64,000 bases of DNA, from contig NZ_FNYA01000001.1 of the NCBI RefSeq assembly GCF_900108955.1, positions 496,001-560,000 of the forward strand, read 5' to 3'. A model generated the notes under the pieces. It did no database searches, was not told the origin of the DNA, and saw nothing but the letters and a program-made list of their open reading frames with translations. The translations under genes were made by a program, and so were the position numbers. Shown here piece by piece: positions 27,324 through 36,321 of this stretch; position 1 is the first letter of the stretch, and each line of letters begins with the position of its first letter. Source of the DNA: Flavobacterium terrigena. GTDB lineage: Bacteria; Bacteroidota; Bacteroidia; Flavobacteriales; Flavobacteriaceae.

Positions 27324-27908
27324 CTACTCCAAAATCCTATCAAAACTTTCCTTAAAAATCTCTTTCACTTCACCAGCTTTCAAATCTCCCAATTCAATAT
27401 TTCCCACTCGAACTCTGATTAATCGTAAGGTTGGAAAACCAACAGCTGAAGTCATTTTTCGTACTTGACGGAATTTCCCTTCTGTTAAAGTTATGGAAAC
27501 CCAACTTGTTGGTCCGTGACGTTCATCTCTAATTCTTCTGCCTTCACCAATGTGTATTGGATTGTCAATTAATTTCGCTTGGCATTTTTTTGTGATGTAT
27601 TTTTTTCCGTGAAAACCTATTTCTACACCATTTTTAAGTTGTTCAACGGCTTCTTCGGTAATAATTCCATCAACTTGTGCATAGTATTCTTTTTCCACTT
27701 TTTTACTTCGAACCAATTCGCTCATCATTCCGTCGGTTGTCAGTAATAACAAGCCTTCCGAATCTTCATCAAGTCTGCCAATAGCCATAGTTCCTTCCGG
27801 AAAATCGTATAATTCGCCAAGTTTACGTTTATTACGTTTTAGTTCGTAAATAAACTGACTGATAAATCCGTGTGGTTTGTGTAAAATAAAATGCTGGTGT
27901 TCTTTCAT
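27324..27908 (-). CDS. rluE: rRNA pseudouridine synthase (RluE/RsuA family)
   Basis: 194 aa, the short form without an S4 domain. The catalytic block AIGRLDEDSEGLLLLTTDG holds the active-site aspartate D47. HILHKPHGF-type FILHKPHGFISQF opens the protein, and EGKFRQVRKMTSAVGFPTLRLIR is the family's third motif. This fits RluE, which modifies U2457 of 23S rRNA. I chose ATG 27908; the frame runs on to 27953, but those extra residues are A+T-rich and atypical. The target is inferred from the family. Confidence 0.87.
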   Translation of the reverse strand: MKEHQHFILHKPHGFISQFIYELKRNKRKLGELYDFPEGTMAIGRLDEDSEGLLLLTTDGMMSELVRSKKVEKEYYAQVDGIITEEAVEQLKNGVEIGFHGKKYITKKCQAKLIDNPIHIGEGRRIRDERHGPTSWVSITLTEGKFRQVRKMTSAVGFPTLRLIRVRVGNIELGDLKAGEVKEIFKESFDRILE

Positions 27909-28010
27909 GGTGCAAAAATAGTTTTTAAACACATAGGCACATAGAAAAATCAAAAATTAAGCGTTAAAAGTTAGCTATGATTTGATTAACTGTAGAAGAA
28001 TCAGATAATA

Positions 28011-28196
28011 CGCATCGGAAAGTTCTAAAAACGTCCCGACAAAGTCTAAAAATGTTCCGACAACTTCTAAAAATGCTCCGACAACTTCTAAAAACGTTCC
28101 GACAACTTCTAAAAATGCTCCGACAAACAAAAACGTTCCGACAACTTCTAAAAACGTATCGGGAAGTTATAAAAATGCATCGGGAACTTTTAAAAC
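28011..28196. repeat. Tandem array of nine 21-bp units
   Basis: Consensus unit TGCTCCGACAACTTCTAAAAA. Units begin at 28011, 28032, 28053, 28074, 28095, 28116 (18 bp, 3-bp deletion), 28134, 28155 and 28176. The central units are nearly identical and the outer ones diverge (for example CGTATCGGGAAGTTATAAAAA). Units alternate between CG and TG as first bases. Because 21 is divisible by three, both strands stay open for about 75-90 codons, which creates spurious reading frames (28052-28276 and 27964-28239). The remaining gap from 27909 to 28331 holds only A+T-rich DNA. Confidence 0.9.
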
Positions 28197-28331
28197 AAAT
28201 GTGTTTCCATATGAAAGAAAATGACTTTACAAATATCAAAATTCTATGTGTTATGTGTTTTATTTTTTTAATCTGAAATTCGTTTAAAAAAAAATAGTAT
28301 TTTTACTTTTTATTAAAATTATAACCCAAAA

Positions 28332-29678
28332 ATGAACACATCCATTATCTTAGTATTCGCCATTTTAGTTTCGTTAGCCATTGGTTTCTACATTGGCAAA
28401 CTGCTTTCAAAAACCCAATCTAATGCTGAAAAAAGCAATTTAGACGGACAATTAACTTCACAAAACAATCAACTTTCCGAATTAAAAATTTCGCTTCAGA
28501 ATTTACAAATCGAAAAGCAAAAAGTACAAGCTGAAAAAGAAGAATTTGCTATTTTATTGGCGAAAAAGGAAAATGATTTCGATAATTTATTGGATCGTAC
28601 TAAAGAACAAAAAGAAGAAATCAATCAGCTACAAGAAAAATTCAGTAAAGAATTTGAAAACTTGGCGAATAAAATTCTGGAAGAAAAAACACAGAAATTC
28701 ACCGAACAAAATAAAGAAAATCTAAAAAATATTTTATCGCCTTTACAAGATAAAATTCTCCATTTTGAGAAAAAAGTAGAAGACACGCACAAAGAAAGCA
28801 TCGATTATCACGCCGCTTTACGTCAGCAAATATTAGGCTTACGCGAAATGAATGCGCAAATGAGTAAAGAAACCATCAACCTAACTAAAGCTTTAAAAGG
28901 TGATAGTAAAATGCAAGGAAATTGGGGCGAATTGGTTTTGGAACGCGTTTTAGAAAAATCTGGATTAGAAAAAGGTCGTGAATACGAAGTGCAACAATCT
29001 TTCACTTCAGAAGAAGGAACGAGAATTTTACCTGATGTAATTATCAATTTACCTGATGGAAAAAAGATGGTTGTGGACAGTAAAGTTTCTTTAACTGCGT
29101 ATGAAAAATATGTAAATGAAGAAGACGATGTGCAACAAAATATCTATTTAAAAGAACACGTAAATTCTGTAAAACGACACGTAGAACAATTGAGCGACAA
29201 GCGTTATCAAGACATTTATCAAATGGAAAGTCCTGATTTTGTATTGTTATTTATTCCAATTGAACCCGCGTTTGCTTTGGCTTTACAAGAAGATTTGAAT
29301 TTATACAACAAAGCTTTTGAAAAGAATATAGTGATTGTGACACCTTCTACGCTTTTGGCGACTTTGCGTACGATAGATAGCATGTGGACGAATCAAAAAC
29401 AGCAAGAAAATGCGATTGAAATTGCGCGTCAAGCTGGAGCTTTATATGATAAATTTGAAGGTTTTGTTTCCGATTTAATTAAGATTGGTAAAAAAATGGA
29501 CGAAGCCAAAGTAGAATATTCATCGGCTATGAATAAGTTGACTGAAGGAAAAGGAAATTTAGTGACAAGTGCCGAAAAGTTAAAGAAAATGGGCGCTAAA
29601 GCGAAAAAAGCCTTACCAGAAGCTATTTTAAAAAGAGCTGAAAATAACGAAGAATTACTAACCGAGTCTGACAATTAA
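28332..29678 (+). CDS. rmuC: RmuC-like DNA recombination protein
   Basis: 448 aa. One N-terminal membrane anchor (residues 3-22) is followed by a long coiled coil (about 35-130). Then comes the RmuC domain of the PD-(D/E)XK type: GNWGELVLERVLEKSGLEKG, LPDVIINLPDGKKMVVDSKV with the acidic/lysine residues, and IVTPSTLLATLRTIDSMW. RmuC limits recombination at inverted repeats. It is followed 22 nt later by a small membrane protein gene and a thioesterase gene, probably one transcript. Confidence 0.93.
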   Translation: MNTSIILVFAILVSLAIGFYIGKLLSKTQSNAEKSNLDGQLTSQNNQLSELKISLQNLQIEKQKVQAEKEEFAILLAKKENDFDNLLDRTKEQKEEINQLQEKFSKEFENLANKILEEKTQKFTEQNKENLKNILSPLQDKILHFEKKVEDTHKESIDYHAALRQQILGLREMNAQMSKETINLTKALKGDSKMQGNWGELVLERVLEKSGLEKGREYEVQQSFTSEEGTRILPDVIINLPDGKKMVVDSKVSLTAYEKYVNEEDDVQQNIYLKEHVNSVKRHVEQLSDKRYQDIYQMESPDFVLLFIPIEPAFALALQEDLNLYNKAFEKNIVIVTPSTLLATLRTIDSMWTNQKQQENAIEIARQAGALYDKFEGFVSDLIKIGKKMDEAKVEYSSAMNKLTEGKGNLVTSAEKLKKMGAKAKKALPEAILKRAENNEELLTESDN

Positions 29679-29700
29679 CTCAGATTAAAAACCTAACAAT

Positions 29701-30078
29701 ATGACTATAATACGAAAGATTTTAGTGTATGGAATACTTGCAATTGTATTAGCTGCTTCAGCCTACATCGCTGCTTTATATTACGCTACTTTTAGTGACG
29801 GAATTCGAACTGGCGAATTAATTAAATTTAGTCATAAAGGTTATATTTTTAAAACTTGGGAAGGTGAATTAAGTCAAGGACTTTCTGGTTCACAAAAATT
29901 TGCATTTTCTGTAATGGACAATCAACCAGAAGTGATTGAACAAATGAAAGTGAATCAAGGAAAATTTGTAAAAATTGAATACATTGAACGATACGGAACC
30001 TTTTCTTGGTGGGGCGAAACGAATTATTATATCACCAAAGTTACTCCAGAAAAATCACCTTATTTTAACGTCAAATAA
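29701..30078 (+). CDS. Small membrane-anchored conserved protein
   Basis: 125 aa with one N-terminal membrane segment (residues 7-28), then a compact domain: GELIKFSHKGYIFKTWEGEL, VIEQMKVNQGKFVKIEYIE and WWGETNYYITKV. Bacteroidota relatives are, as I recall, sometimes called 6-phosphogluconate dehydrogenase; nothing here supports that and the length is wrong. Its stop codon overlaps the thioesterase start (TAATG), so they are coupled. Function unknown. Confidence 0.7.
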   Translation: MTIIRKILVYGILAIVLAASAYIAALYYATFSDGIRTGELIKFSHKGYIFKTWEGELSQGLSGSQKFAFSVMDNQPEVIEQMKVNQGKFVKIEYIERYGTFSWWGETNYYITKVTPEKSPYFNVK

Positions 30079-30623
30079 TGAATACTTCTAATACAGTTTC
30101 TGCATCAAAAATTACATTATCGGAATTAATGTTACCTTCGCATAGTAATTTTAGCGGAAAAATTCATGGTGGATATTTGTTAAGTTTAATGGATCAAATT
30201 GCGTTTGCTTGTGCTTCAAAATATTGCGGAAGTTATTGTGTAACAGCATCAGTTGATACAGTGAATTTTCTAAATCCAGTTGAAATTGGCGAATTAGTTA
30301 CCTTAAAAGCTTGCGTAAATTATGTAGGAAATAGTTCAATGGTAGTTGGTATTAGAGTGACTTCGCAAAACATTCAAACTGGAAAAGTCAAACATACTAA
30401 TTCTAGTTATTTCACAATGGTAGCCAAAAACTCAGATGGCGAAAATGTTCAAGTTCCAAAATTAATATTATCCAATTTAGAAGAAGTACGTCGTTTTTAC
30501 GAAAGCATCAATCGAATTTCAGCTAAAAAAGCGTCCTTACAAGACGAAATTACTTTAGATTTTTCTTCAAAAGAAGCATTAGATAATTTAGAAAAATTTA
30601 ATATTGTACTTAATTTAAAATAA
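30078..30623 (+). CDS. Acyl-CoA thioesterase (hotdog fold)
   Basis: 181 aa. The N-terminal HSNFSGKIHGGYLLSLMDQI, with VTASVDTVNFLNPVEIGELV, is the YciA/BACH-type hotdog signature. KHTNSSYFTMVA completes the domain, and about 50 extra residues follow. It hydrolyses acyl-CoA esters; chain-length specificity is unknown. Translationally coupled to the upstream membrane protein. Confidence 0.87.
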   Translation: MNTSNTVSASKITLSELMLPSHSNFSGKIHGGYLLSLMDQIAFACASKYCGSYCVTASVDTVNFLNPVEIGELVTLKACVNYVGNSSMVVGIRVTSQNIQTGKVKHTNSSYFTMVAKNSDGENVQVPKLILSNLEEVRRFYESINRISAKKASLQDEITLDFSSKEALDNLEKFNIVLNLK

Positions 30624-30742
30624 ATCCTAAATGATTTTAAAAAGTTAAAAGTTACTGAATAAAACCAAATAATCTAATAAATATCACAAAAAACTATATT
30701 CTTGTTATTATTTTTTCACTATTTTAGTAAAAAATTAATAAT

Positions 30743-31879
30743 ATGCACAAAAAACTACTTTCAACATTACTATTATTTAGCATTGTAATTTTATTGTTTT
30801 CATGTAATAATGATGACACCGAACAAGAATACATTGACGTTCCAACTTCACCAGTTAAAGTAGATTTAACTCAAGTTCCTTATCCGAAACTTTCCGATTA
30901 TCATTTTTTTAATGGAGATATGAAAAATCAAATTCCATCATTGAATGTAATTCCATACACTCCAGCTAGTTCCCTATTCACAGATTATGCTCATAAAAAA
31001 AGATTTGTTTGGATGCCAATTGGTGTAAAAGCAACATTTAATGGTGATTCAAATGTATTAGAATTACCTGTTGGTGCTGCATTAATAAAAACTTTTTATT
31101 ACGAAAATGTGCAGCCAAATAATACCACTCGAATTTTAGAAACAAGAGTTATGATTCGAAAACAAACAGGTTGGATTTTCGCAGATTATGTTTGGAATGA
31201 TGCACAAACTGAAGCTACTTTAGATTTAAATGGAAGTTTTGTAAATATATCATGGAAAGATGAAAATGACATTATAAAAACTACAGATTACAGAATTCCA
31301 TCCGAAGTACAATGTATTATTTGTCATAAAAGTACACAAATAGTAAATGGAAATCCACAAACCATTCATATTCCAATTGGAATCAAACCTCAAAATTTAA
31401 ACTTTAATTATAACTACGGAACTTCGTCTCAAAATCAATTAATCAAATGGATTGAACAAGGTTATTTAAATAACAATTTCACTTTACCAACTGAAAACAA
31501 TACTGCAATTGATTACAACGACACTTCGAAATCTTTAGAAATAAGAGCGCGTTCTTATGTGGATATTAATTGTGCACATTGTCATCAAAACGGAAAACAT
31601 TGTGATTATAGACCTATGAGATTTGCCTTTAATGAAACGGGAAATGCAAACGGACCAGCTAATATGGGTGTTTGTGTTGACACTCAAGATATGCAAAATT
31701 TTGCACCAGCATTAAGTAAAATTGTAACCCCTGGGAATATTAATCGTTCAATGATGTATTACAGATTGAATACTACAAACGAGACATTTAGAATGCCACT
31801 TCATGGAAGAACAATTATCCATGAAGAAGGCTTGAACTTAATTGGTCAATGGATTAACTCACTACAGCCCTGTCAGTAA
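30743..31879 (+). CDS. Diheme c-type cytochrome-like lipoprotein (SO2930 family)
   Basis: 378 aa with a lipoprotein signal, lipobox LLFSC (C21). Two CxxCH haem attachment sites are present, CIICH at 191-195 and CAHCH at 277-281. The N-terminal block YPKLSDYHFFNGDM and the block DYAHKKRFVWMP resemble the SO2930-type diheme cytochromes, and the end NRSMMYYRLNTT...RMPLHGR carries a likely axial methionine. It is probably an outer-membrane or periplasmic electron carrier. It is followed 24 nt later by an FG-GAP T9SS protein, so the two probably act together at the cell surface. Confidence 0.82.
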   Translation: MHKKLLSTLLLFSIVILLFSCNNDDTEQEYIDVPTSPVKVDLTQVPYPKLSDYHFFNGDMKNQIPSLNVIPYTPASSLFTDYAHKKRFVWMPIGVKATFNGDSNVLELPVGAALIKTFYYENVQPNNTTRILETRVMIRKQTGWIFADYVWNDAQTEATLDLNGSFVNISWKDENDIIKTTDYRIPSEVQCIICHKSTQIVNGNPQTIHIPIGIKPQNLNFNYNYGTSSQNQLIKWIEQGYLNNNFTLPTENNTAIDYNDTSKSLEIRARSYVDINCAHCHQNGKHCDYRPMRFAFNETGNANGPANMGVCVDTQDMQNFAPALSKIVTPGNINRSMMYYRLNTTNETFRMPLHGRTIIHEEGLNLIGQWINSLQPCQ

Positions 31880-31903
31880 AAACAAACTAAAAACCATTAT
31901 GAC

Positions 31904-33949
31904 ATGAAAAAAACTACTACACTAATTTTATTACTAGCTACAGGTTATTTTGCATCAGCACAAGACACTTGTGCTAGTGCTCTTACAATTACGCCCGGAA
32001 ATCATATTGTTTCCGCAGTAAATGGAACTGATGTTCCAACTCCAATTTGTGCCGCAAATGGTACTGGAGCAACCAAAGGTGAATGGTATATTTATATACC
32101 AACTCAAACTTACACTACAACAGTTAGCACAAATATTGCTGCAAATACACCAAAAATCGACACCCGCTTTCATGTTTACACAGGAATTTGCGGAGCATTT
32201 ACCTGTGTTGGTGGTGATGATGATTCTGGAGCAAATCTTTCTTCTGTAGGAAGTTTTACAGCTAATGCAGGAACAACCTATTATATTGCTTGGGACAATA
32301 GATGGTCTTCAGCAGGATTTACTTTTCAATTGACAGAGGCTACATATGTTCCACCAATTCCAACTCCAATAAACTATACCACACAAACAATTAGTACAAT
32401 AAACAGTACTTATAACAGCTGTATAGTAGATATGAACGGAGACTATAAGGACGATATTGTTGGTGTAAGCGCTAATAATTTGAAAGTTCATTACCAAGGT
32501 GCTGGCGGAACATTTACAGTTAATAATTTTCCAATAACTGGAACTAGTGACATGCCATCATGGAGTTTAGCAGCTGGTGATTATAACAGAGATGGCTTTA
32601 ATGATTTAGTTTTAGGTAGTTCAAGCGGACTTACATTTTGGCAATCAAACAACACAGGAACGACATATTCAAATGTTAATCCGTCCGAATATATTTTCTG
32701 TCAAAGAACAAATTTTATTGACATCAATAACGACGGAAATTTAGATGCCTTTTCTTGTCATGATGTAGCTCCAAATGTATATTATTTAAATAATGGCACT
32801 TCATTTACACATTATCAATCTGGCGTAACACCTGGCGCATATTCTTTAGGAACACTTTCTAGCGGAGGAAATTACGCTTCTATATGGACAGATTATGACA
32901 ATGATGGTGATTCAGACATGTTTATTTCAAAATGCTCTGGTCCTCCATGTGAATTACATAGAAATGATGGAAATGGCGTTTTTACAGATGTTTCTGCACA
33001 AGCACAAATTAACTTCACACCTGTACAATCTTGGTCATCTGCTGTTGCAGATTTTGATAATGATGGCGATATGGACATTTTAATTGGAGCTAATGGTGGA
33101 AGTGGTCAAAGTAGATTATACAGAAACAATTTAGATACATCAAATAGTACGGAAGAAGCTTTTACAAACATAACAGTTGGTTCAGGTTGGGATTCATTCA
33201 ATACCATTAATAGAGATTATATTGCTTATGATTTTGATAATAACGGATTTATTGATGTTATGGGAGGCGGAAATAAAATCATGTTCAATCAAGGAAATAA
33301 CACATTTTCTGTAGCTAATTACTCGCCTTATATTACTCTTGGTGCGATTGGAGATTTAAACAATGATGGCTTTCTAGATATTGCAAACGGTAGTGCAATT
33401 CATACAGCAGTTCCAAACGGAAATAACTGGGTGAAAGTAACTTTACAAGGAATTCAAAGTAACAGAAACGGAATTGGTGCTCGTGTAGAAATTTATGGCA
33501 CTTGGGGAAAACAAATTAGAGATATCAGAAGTGGTGAAGGATTTGAATTTATGAGTACTTTAAATGCACATTTCGGAATTGGTACAGCAACTGCTATTAC
33601 ACAAATAAAAATCATTTGGCCTTCTGGAACTGTAGATGTAATTACAAATCCAAACATTAACCAATCATTAAATGTTATTGAAGGAAACTTCCCATTGAGC
33701 GCAACTTCATTTAATGGAAAAGAAATTAAAATATATCCAAATCCAACTTCAGATTATTTATCAATTTCTAATTTAGAAAGTATTAATGTTTCTACAATGA
33801 ATATTATTGATACTACTGGAAAAACAATTAAAAAGGTAACTTCTAATTTTACAAAAATTGATGTTTCTAACTTAAGTGAAGGTATTTATATTTTAAGTAT
33901 TGAAACTAAAGACGGGAAAAAATTTGCTGAGAATTTCATTAAGAAATAA
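31904..33949 (+). CDS. FG-GAP/VCBS repeat protein with ASPIC/UnbV and T9SS sorting domains
   Basis: 681 aa with a signal peptide (1-19). Residues 20-150 form a beta-sandwich domain with four cysteines. Then come seven calcium-binding FG-GAP/VCBS repeats of the form DxNxDGxxD (for example DYNRDGFNDLVLGS, DFDNDGDMDILIG, DLNNDGFLDIANG), a beta-propeller. About residues 505-595 match ASPIC/UnbV (GIGARVEIYGTWGKQ; IKIIWPSGTVD). The last 75 residues (IKIYPNPTSDYLSI ... FIKK) are a type A T9SS sorting signal, so the protein is exported through the type IX system and attached to the surface. Confidence 0.9.
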   Translation: MKKTTTLILLLATGYFASAQDTCASALTITPGNHIVSAVNGTDVPTPICAANGTGATKGEWYIYIPTQTYTTTVSTNIAANTPKIDTRFHVYTGICGAFTCVGGDDDSGANLSSVGSFTANAGTTYYIAWDNRWSSAGFTFQLTEATYVPPIPTPINYTTQTISTINSTYNSCIVDMNGDYKDDIVGVSANNLKVHYQGAGGTFTVNNFPITGTSDMPSWSLAAGDYNRDGFNDLVLGSSSGLTFWQSNNTGTTYSNVNPSEYIFCQRTNFIDINNDGNLDAFSCHDVAPNVYYLNNGTSFTHYQSGVTPGAYSLGTLSSGGNYASIWTDYDNDGDSDMFISKCSGPPCELHRNDGNGVFTDVSAQAQINFTPVQSWSSAVADFDNDGDMDILIGANGGSGQSRLYRNNLDTSNSTEEAFTNITVGSGWDSFNTINRDYIAYDFDNNGFIDVMGGGNKIMFNQGNNTFSVANYSPYITLGAIGDLNNDGFLDIANGSAIHTAVPNGNNWVKVTLQGIQSNRNGIGARVEIYGTWGKQIRDIRSGEGFEFMSTLNAHFGIGTATAITQIKIIWPSGTVDVITNPNINQSLNVIEGNFPLSATSFNGKEIKIYPNPTSDYLSISNLESINVSTMNIIDTTGKTIKKVTSNFTKIDVSNLSEGIYILSIETKDGKKFAENFIKK

Positions 33950-33969
33950 AACAAATAAACTTTATAATT

Positions 33970-34003
33970 AAAAAAGGCTATCTGAATTCAGATAGCCTTT
34001 TTT
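33970..34003. terminator. Bidirectional terminator
   Basis: A perfect palindrome: AAAAAAGGCTATCTGAA and its reverse complement, with A and T tracts on the two sides. It serves the FG-GAP gene (+) and the K+ channel gene (-). Confidence 0.85.
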
Positions 34004-34005
34004 AA

Positions 34006-34962
34006 TTATAAATCTACATTCACAAATTTATTCAAGAAATCTAAATGCAATATCGTTTTAGTGTTTGATTCATTTTTATCATACATAGGCAAAAACTTAG
34101 CGCCATATACAATCTCATCAAAAGTATAAGAAGTTCGCTTTACAACCGTTGCACTATACATATCGTCAAAAGCCTTTACATATACCAATACTTCTCCAAT
34201 AGTTTGTTGATAATCTGAGGCATTCAAATTAAACAATGGACTTTCTTCATCAATTGGATGAACCAACGTCCAGCTTAAAGTTAGCGAATTAATTCTCGTC
34301 ATTTCTAAAGGTAAACTATAAAATTTATTGGTTGAAACACCGTTTTCTTCAATTAAAATCCCAACAGTAATCAACGCTTCTGCATCTGTTAAATTAGTGT
34401 TTTTATGTGGAGCCATTCTCATCATCAAAGCTTTACCATTTCTATATGGAGCAATTAAAGCATTTTCTGAAAATTGAATATGAGCATTTGGTTTACTAAA
34501 TCTCCCATAAAATAATCCAGTAGCAATAGCAAAGCTTAGCAGTCCAGATAAAGCTTCAACAGCAGCTACAAAACTAGCTAAAAATCCAGATGGACTAATA
34601 TGTCCATAACCAACTGTGGTAAACGTTTGAATACTAAAGAAAAAAGCTTCACCAAACTTATCCATTCTTGTGATAGAATCTACACCTCGTAAATTTTCTA
34701 CACCAATAAGCAGATAAATTGACGCGAAAAACAAATTCACAACAAAATAAAAAAGTATTATAATAAACAAAAACTTCCAACGTGGAATTTTCAACATAAT
34801 ATGATACCAGCTGATACTATCTAAAAAACCAATGCCTACTTTTTGAATGTTGGCATTTCCGTTTTTATTAATAAATCGGCCACCATAATTTTGAGAATTC
34901 GTTCCAAAACCTGTGTTATTTTCAGCCTTTGCCTTTTTATTTATTTTTTTGAGTATTGACAT
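34006..34962 (-). CDS. Inward-rectifier K+ channel (KirBac-like)
   Basis: 318 aa. Two membrane helices (about 62-86 and 130-155) flank a pore loop with the selectivity filter TVGYG (116-120) inside FSIQTFTTVGYGHISPSG. The C-terminal half is the immunoglobulin-like cytoplasmic IRK domain (FSENALIAPYRNGKALMMRM; LSWTLVHPIDEESPL). It forms tetrameric potassium channels in the inner membrane; bacterial members are gated by lipid or ligand. It lies 56 nt after the T9SS/DOMON gene on the same strand, with a terminator-like hairpin between them. Confidence 0.93.
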   Translation of the reverse strand: MSILKKINKKAKAENNTGFGTNSQNYGGRFINKNGNANIQKVGIGFLDSISWYHIMLKIPRWKFLFIIILFYFVVNLFFASIYLLIGVENLRGVDSITRMDKFGEAFFFSIQTFTTVGYGHISPSGFLASFVAAVEALSGLLSFAIATGLFYGRFSKPNAHIQFSENALIAPYRNGKALMMRMAPHKNTNLTDAEALITVGILIEENGVSTNKFYSLPLEMTRINSLTLSWTLVHPIDEESPLFNLNASDYQQTIGEVLVYVKAFDDMYSATVVKRTSYTFDEIVYGAKFLPMYDKNESNTKTILHLDFLNKFVNVDL

Positions 34963-34966
34963 ATAT

Positions 34967-34990
34967 TAAAAAAATCCCAAAATTATGGGA
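34967..34990 (-). terminator. Terminator of the 37556-35019 operon
   Basis: On the minus strand TCCCATAATTTTGGGA folds into a short hairpin and is followed by a run of Ts (forward As at 34967-34974). Confidence 0.55.
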
Positions 34991-35018
34991 CTTTGTAAAA
35001 TTACTATTTTTTTGATTA

Positions 35019-35798
35019 TTATTCTATAATAACTTTCTTCCAAATCTTTTCTTTATCATTTTTTAATTCTAATAAATAGACTCCAATTGGAAGACCAGAT
35101 AAATTAAATTCAACATTTTCAGAAGTATCATCAACCTTAATTGTTTTAACAAAAACACCGTTAATAGTATACACATCAATTGTATTTAAAAAGGTTTTAG
35201 TTGCAATGGTAAAATTCCCAGTACTTGGATTTGGATAAACTCTTGAAGCATTTAAAGAAAAATCATCTAAACCTAAAATAGCAAATGTTGTATCTAACAA
35301 AACACCTCTGTTTGTAGCACCATGGTATGATAAAGCAAAAGATGCCGAACTGAATCGTGCCCAAGCTAAATCTATATCAGAATTTGCAAAATTAAAAGTA
35401 AAATCATTCGAATCACCAGTACTAAATGGCCTTGTGTAAACTAATGTTCTTAATCCTGCTGATGGAGAATTGTCGGTATTAGTAACCAAAGTCCAATTGT
35501 TAGTAGTGTCATTTGTAGGTGGATTTCCAATTCCGTTATGTCTGGCATCCACTAATATAGATCCATTCCAATACACTAAATCAGCACCAGCTTCCATTCC
35601 TCCACTAAAAGAGCCAAACTGCAAAGCAAACCATCTGTCGTTTGGTCCAGAAAGCGTTAATGTAACTAAAGACGTTCCATTATCTAAAGTCATATTTGCC
35701 GTCATATTCGTAGTTAAATTAATAACACCCGTTGATTTTTGCTGAGCATTTAGTAACGCAGCAACAAAAATAAATAATAAAGTAATTTTCTTTTTCAT
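35019..35798 (-). CDS. DOMON-like secreted protein with T9SS sorting domain
   Basis: 259 aa with a signal peptide (1-18). Residues 20-170 look like a DOMON domain, a beta-sandwich that binds haem or sugar: DRWFALQFGSFSGGMEAGAD, LVYWNGSILVDAR, DIDLAWARFS. The C-terminal 75 residues (RVYPNPSTGNFTIA ... KKVIIE) are a type A T9SS sorting signal, so it is probably surface attached. It is the last gene of a four-gene operon. The DOMON call is by pattern; a haem-ligand role fits the neighbouring cytochrome and YceI genes. Confidence 0.75.
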   Translation of the reverse strand: MKKKITLLFIFVAALLNAQQKSTGVINLTTNMTANMTLDNGTSLVTLTLSGPNDRWFALQFGSFSGGMEAGADLVYWNGSILVDARHNGIGNPPTNDTTNNWTLVTNTDNSPSAGLRTLVYTRPFSTGDSNDFTFNFANSDIDLAWARFSSASFALSYHGATNRGVLLDTTFAILGLDDFSLNASRVYPNPSTGNFTIATKTFLNTIDVYTINGVFVKTIKVDDTSENVEFNLSGLPIGVYLLELKNDKEKIWKKVIIE

Positions 35799-35808
35799 AG
35801 CTTTTTTT

Positions 35809-36318
35809 TTATTTTTTTAATAATTGGATAATCATATCATCATTCGTATTTACTGCATATTCAAAAGCTGTTTTACCATCATTATCTTTCAATAATTTAT
35901 CGGCTTTGTGTTGCAGTAATATTTTAATAATTTCAATTTTTTTAAACTGGGTAGCCAACATTAAAGCCGTTACACCTGTTTTATTTGTTAAATCTAAATT
36001 TGCATTTTTCTCAATTAGTAAATGTATCAATCCAACATCATTTTTCATTACAGCTGCCATTAAAGCTGTTCCTTCTGGCGATTGATAATTAACATCATTA
36101 ACAATGGTAATTAAATATTTAGCTACTTCAAAATTTCCTCGATACGATGCTAATATTAGTGGTGAAAATTCGTTTTTGTCAACTTCATTTACACAATTTG
36201 CATTTTTCTCGAAAAGCATTTTCATTTCTTCAACTGTTCCGTTTCTTGCGACAGAAAAAACATCCTTCTGTGCAAAGGAAAAAGAAAACATCAATAAAAA
36301 TAAAGTTACTAATCTCAT
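35809..36318 (-). CDS. Exported ankyrin-repeat protein
   Basis: 169 aa with a signal peptide (1-16, LMFSFSFAQ). The mature part is about four ankyrin repeats (NEFSPLILASYRGNFEVAKY; EGTALMAAVMKNDVGLIHLL; GVTALMLATQFKKIEIIKIL; DGKTAFEYAVNTNDDMIIQL). It is a periplasmic protein-interaction module with no enzyme domain. It lies 3 nt after DUF5777 and 10 nt before the DOMON/T9SS gene. Confidence 0.87.
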   Translation of the reverse strand: MRLVTLFLLMFSFSFAQKDVFSVARNGTVEEMKMLFEKNANCVNEVDKNEFSPLILASYRGNFEVAKYLITIVNDVNYQSPEGTALMAAVMKNDVGLIHLLIEKNANLDLTNKTGVTALMLATQFKKIEIIKILLQHKADKLLKDNDGKTAFEYAVNTNDDMIIQLLKK

Positions 36319-36321
36319 CTT

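Noticed and set aside
28011..28196. CRISPR array
   Set aside because: Units are contiguous with no unique spacers, and no cas genes are nearby; it is a minisatellite.
27964..28276. Two overlapping reading frames (27964-28239 minus, 28052-28276 plus) as genes
   Set aside because: Both arise only because the repeat unit is a multiple of three; the encoded heptads have no sensible start or context.
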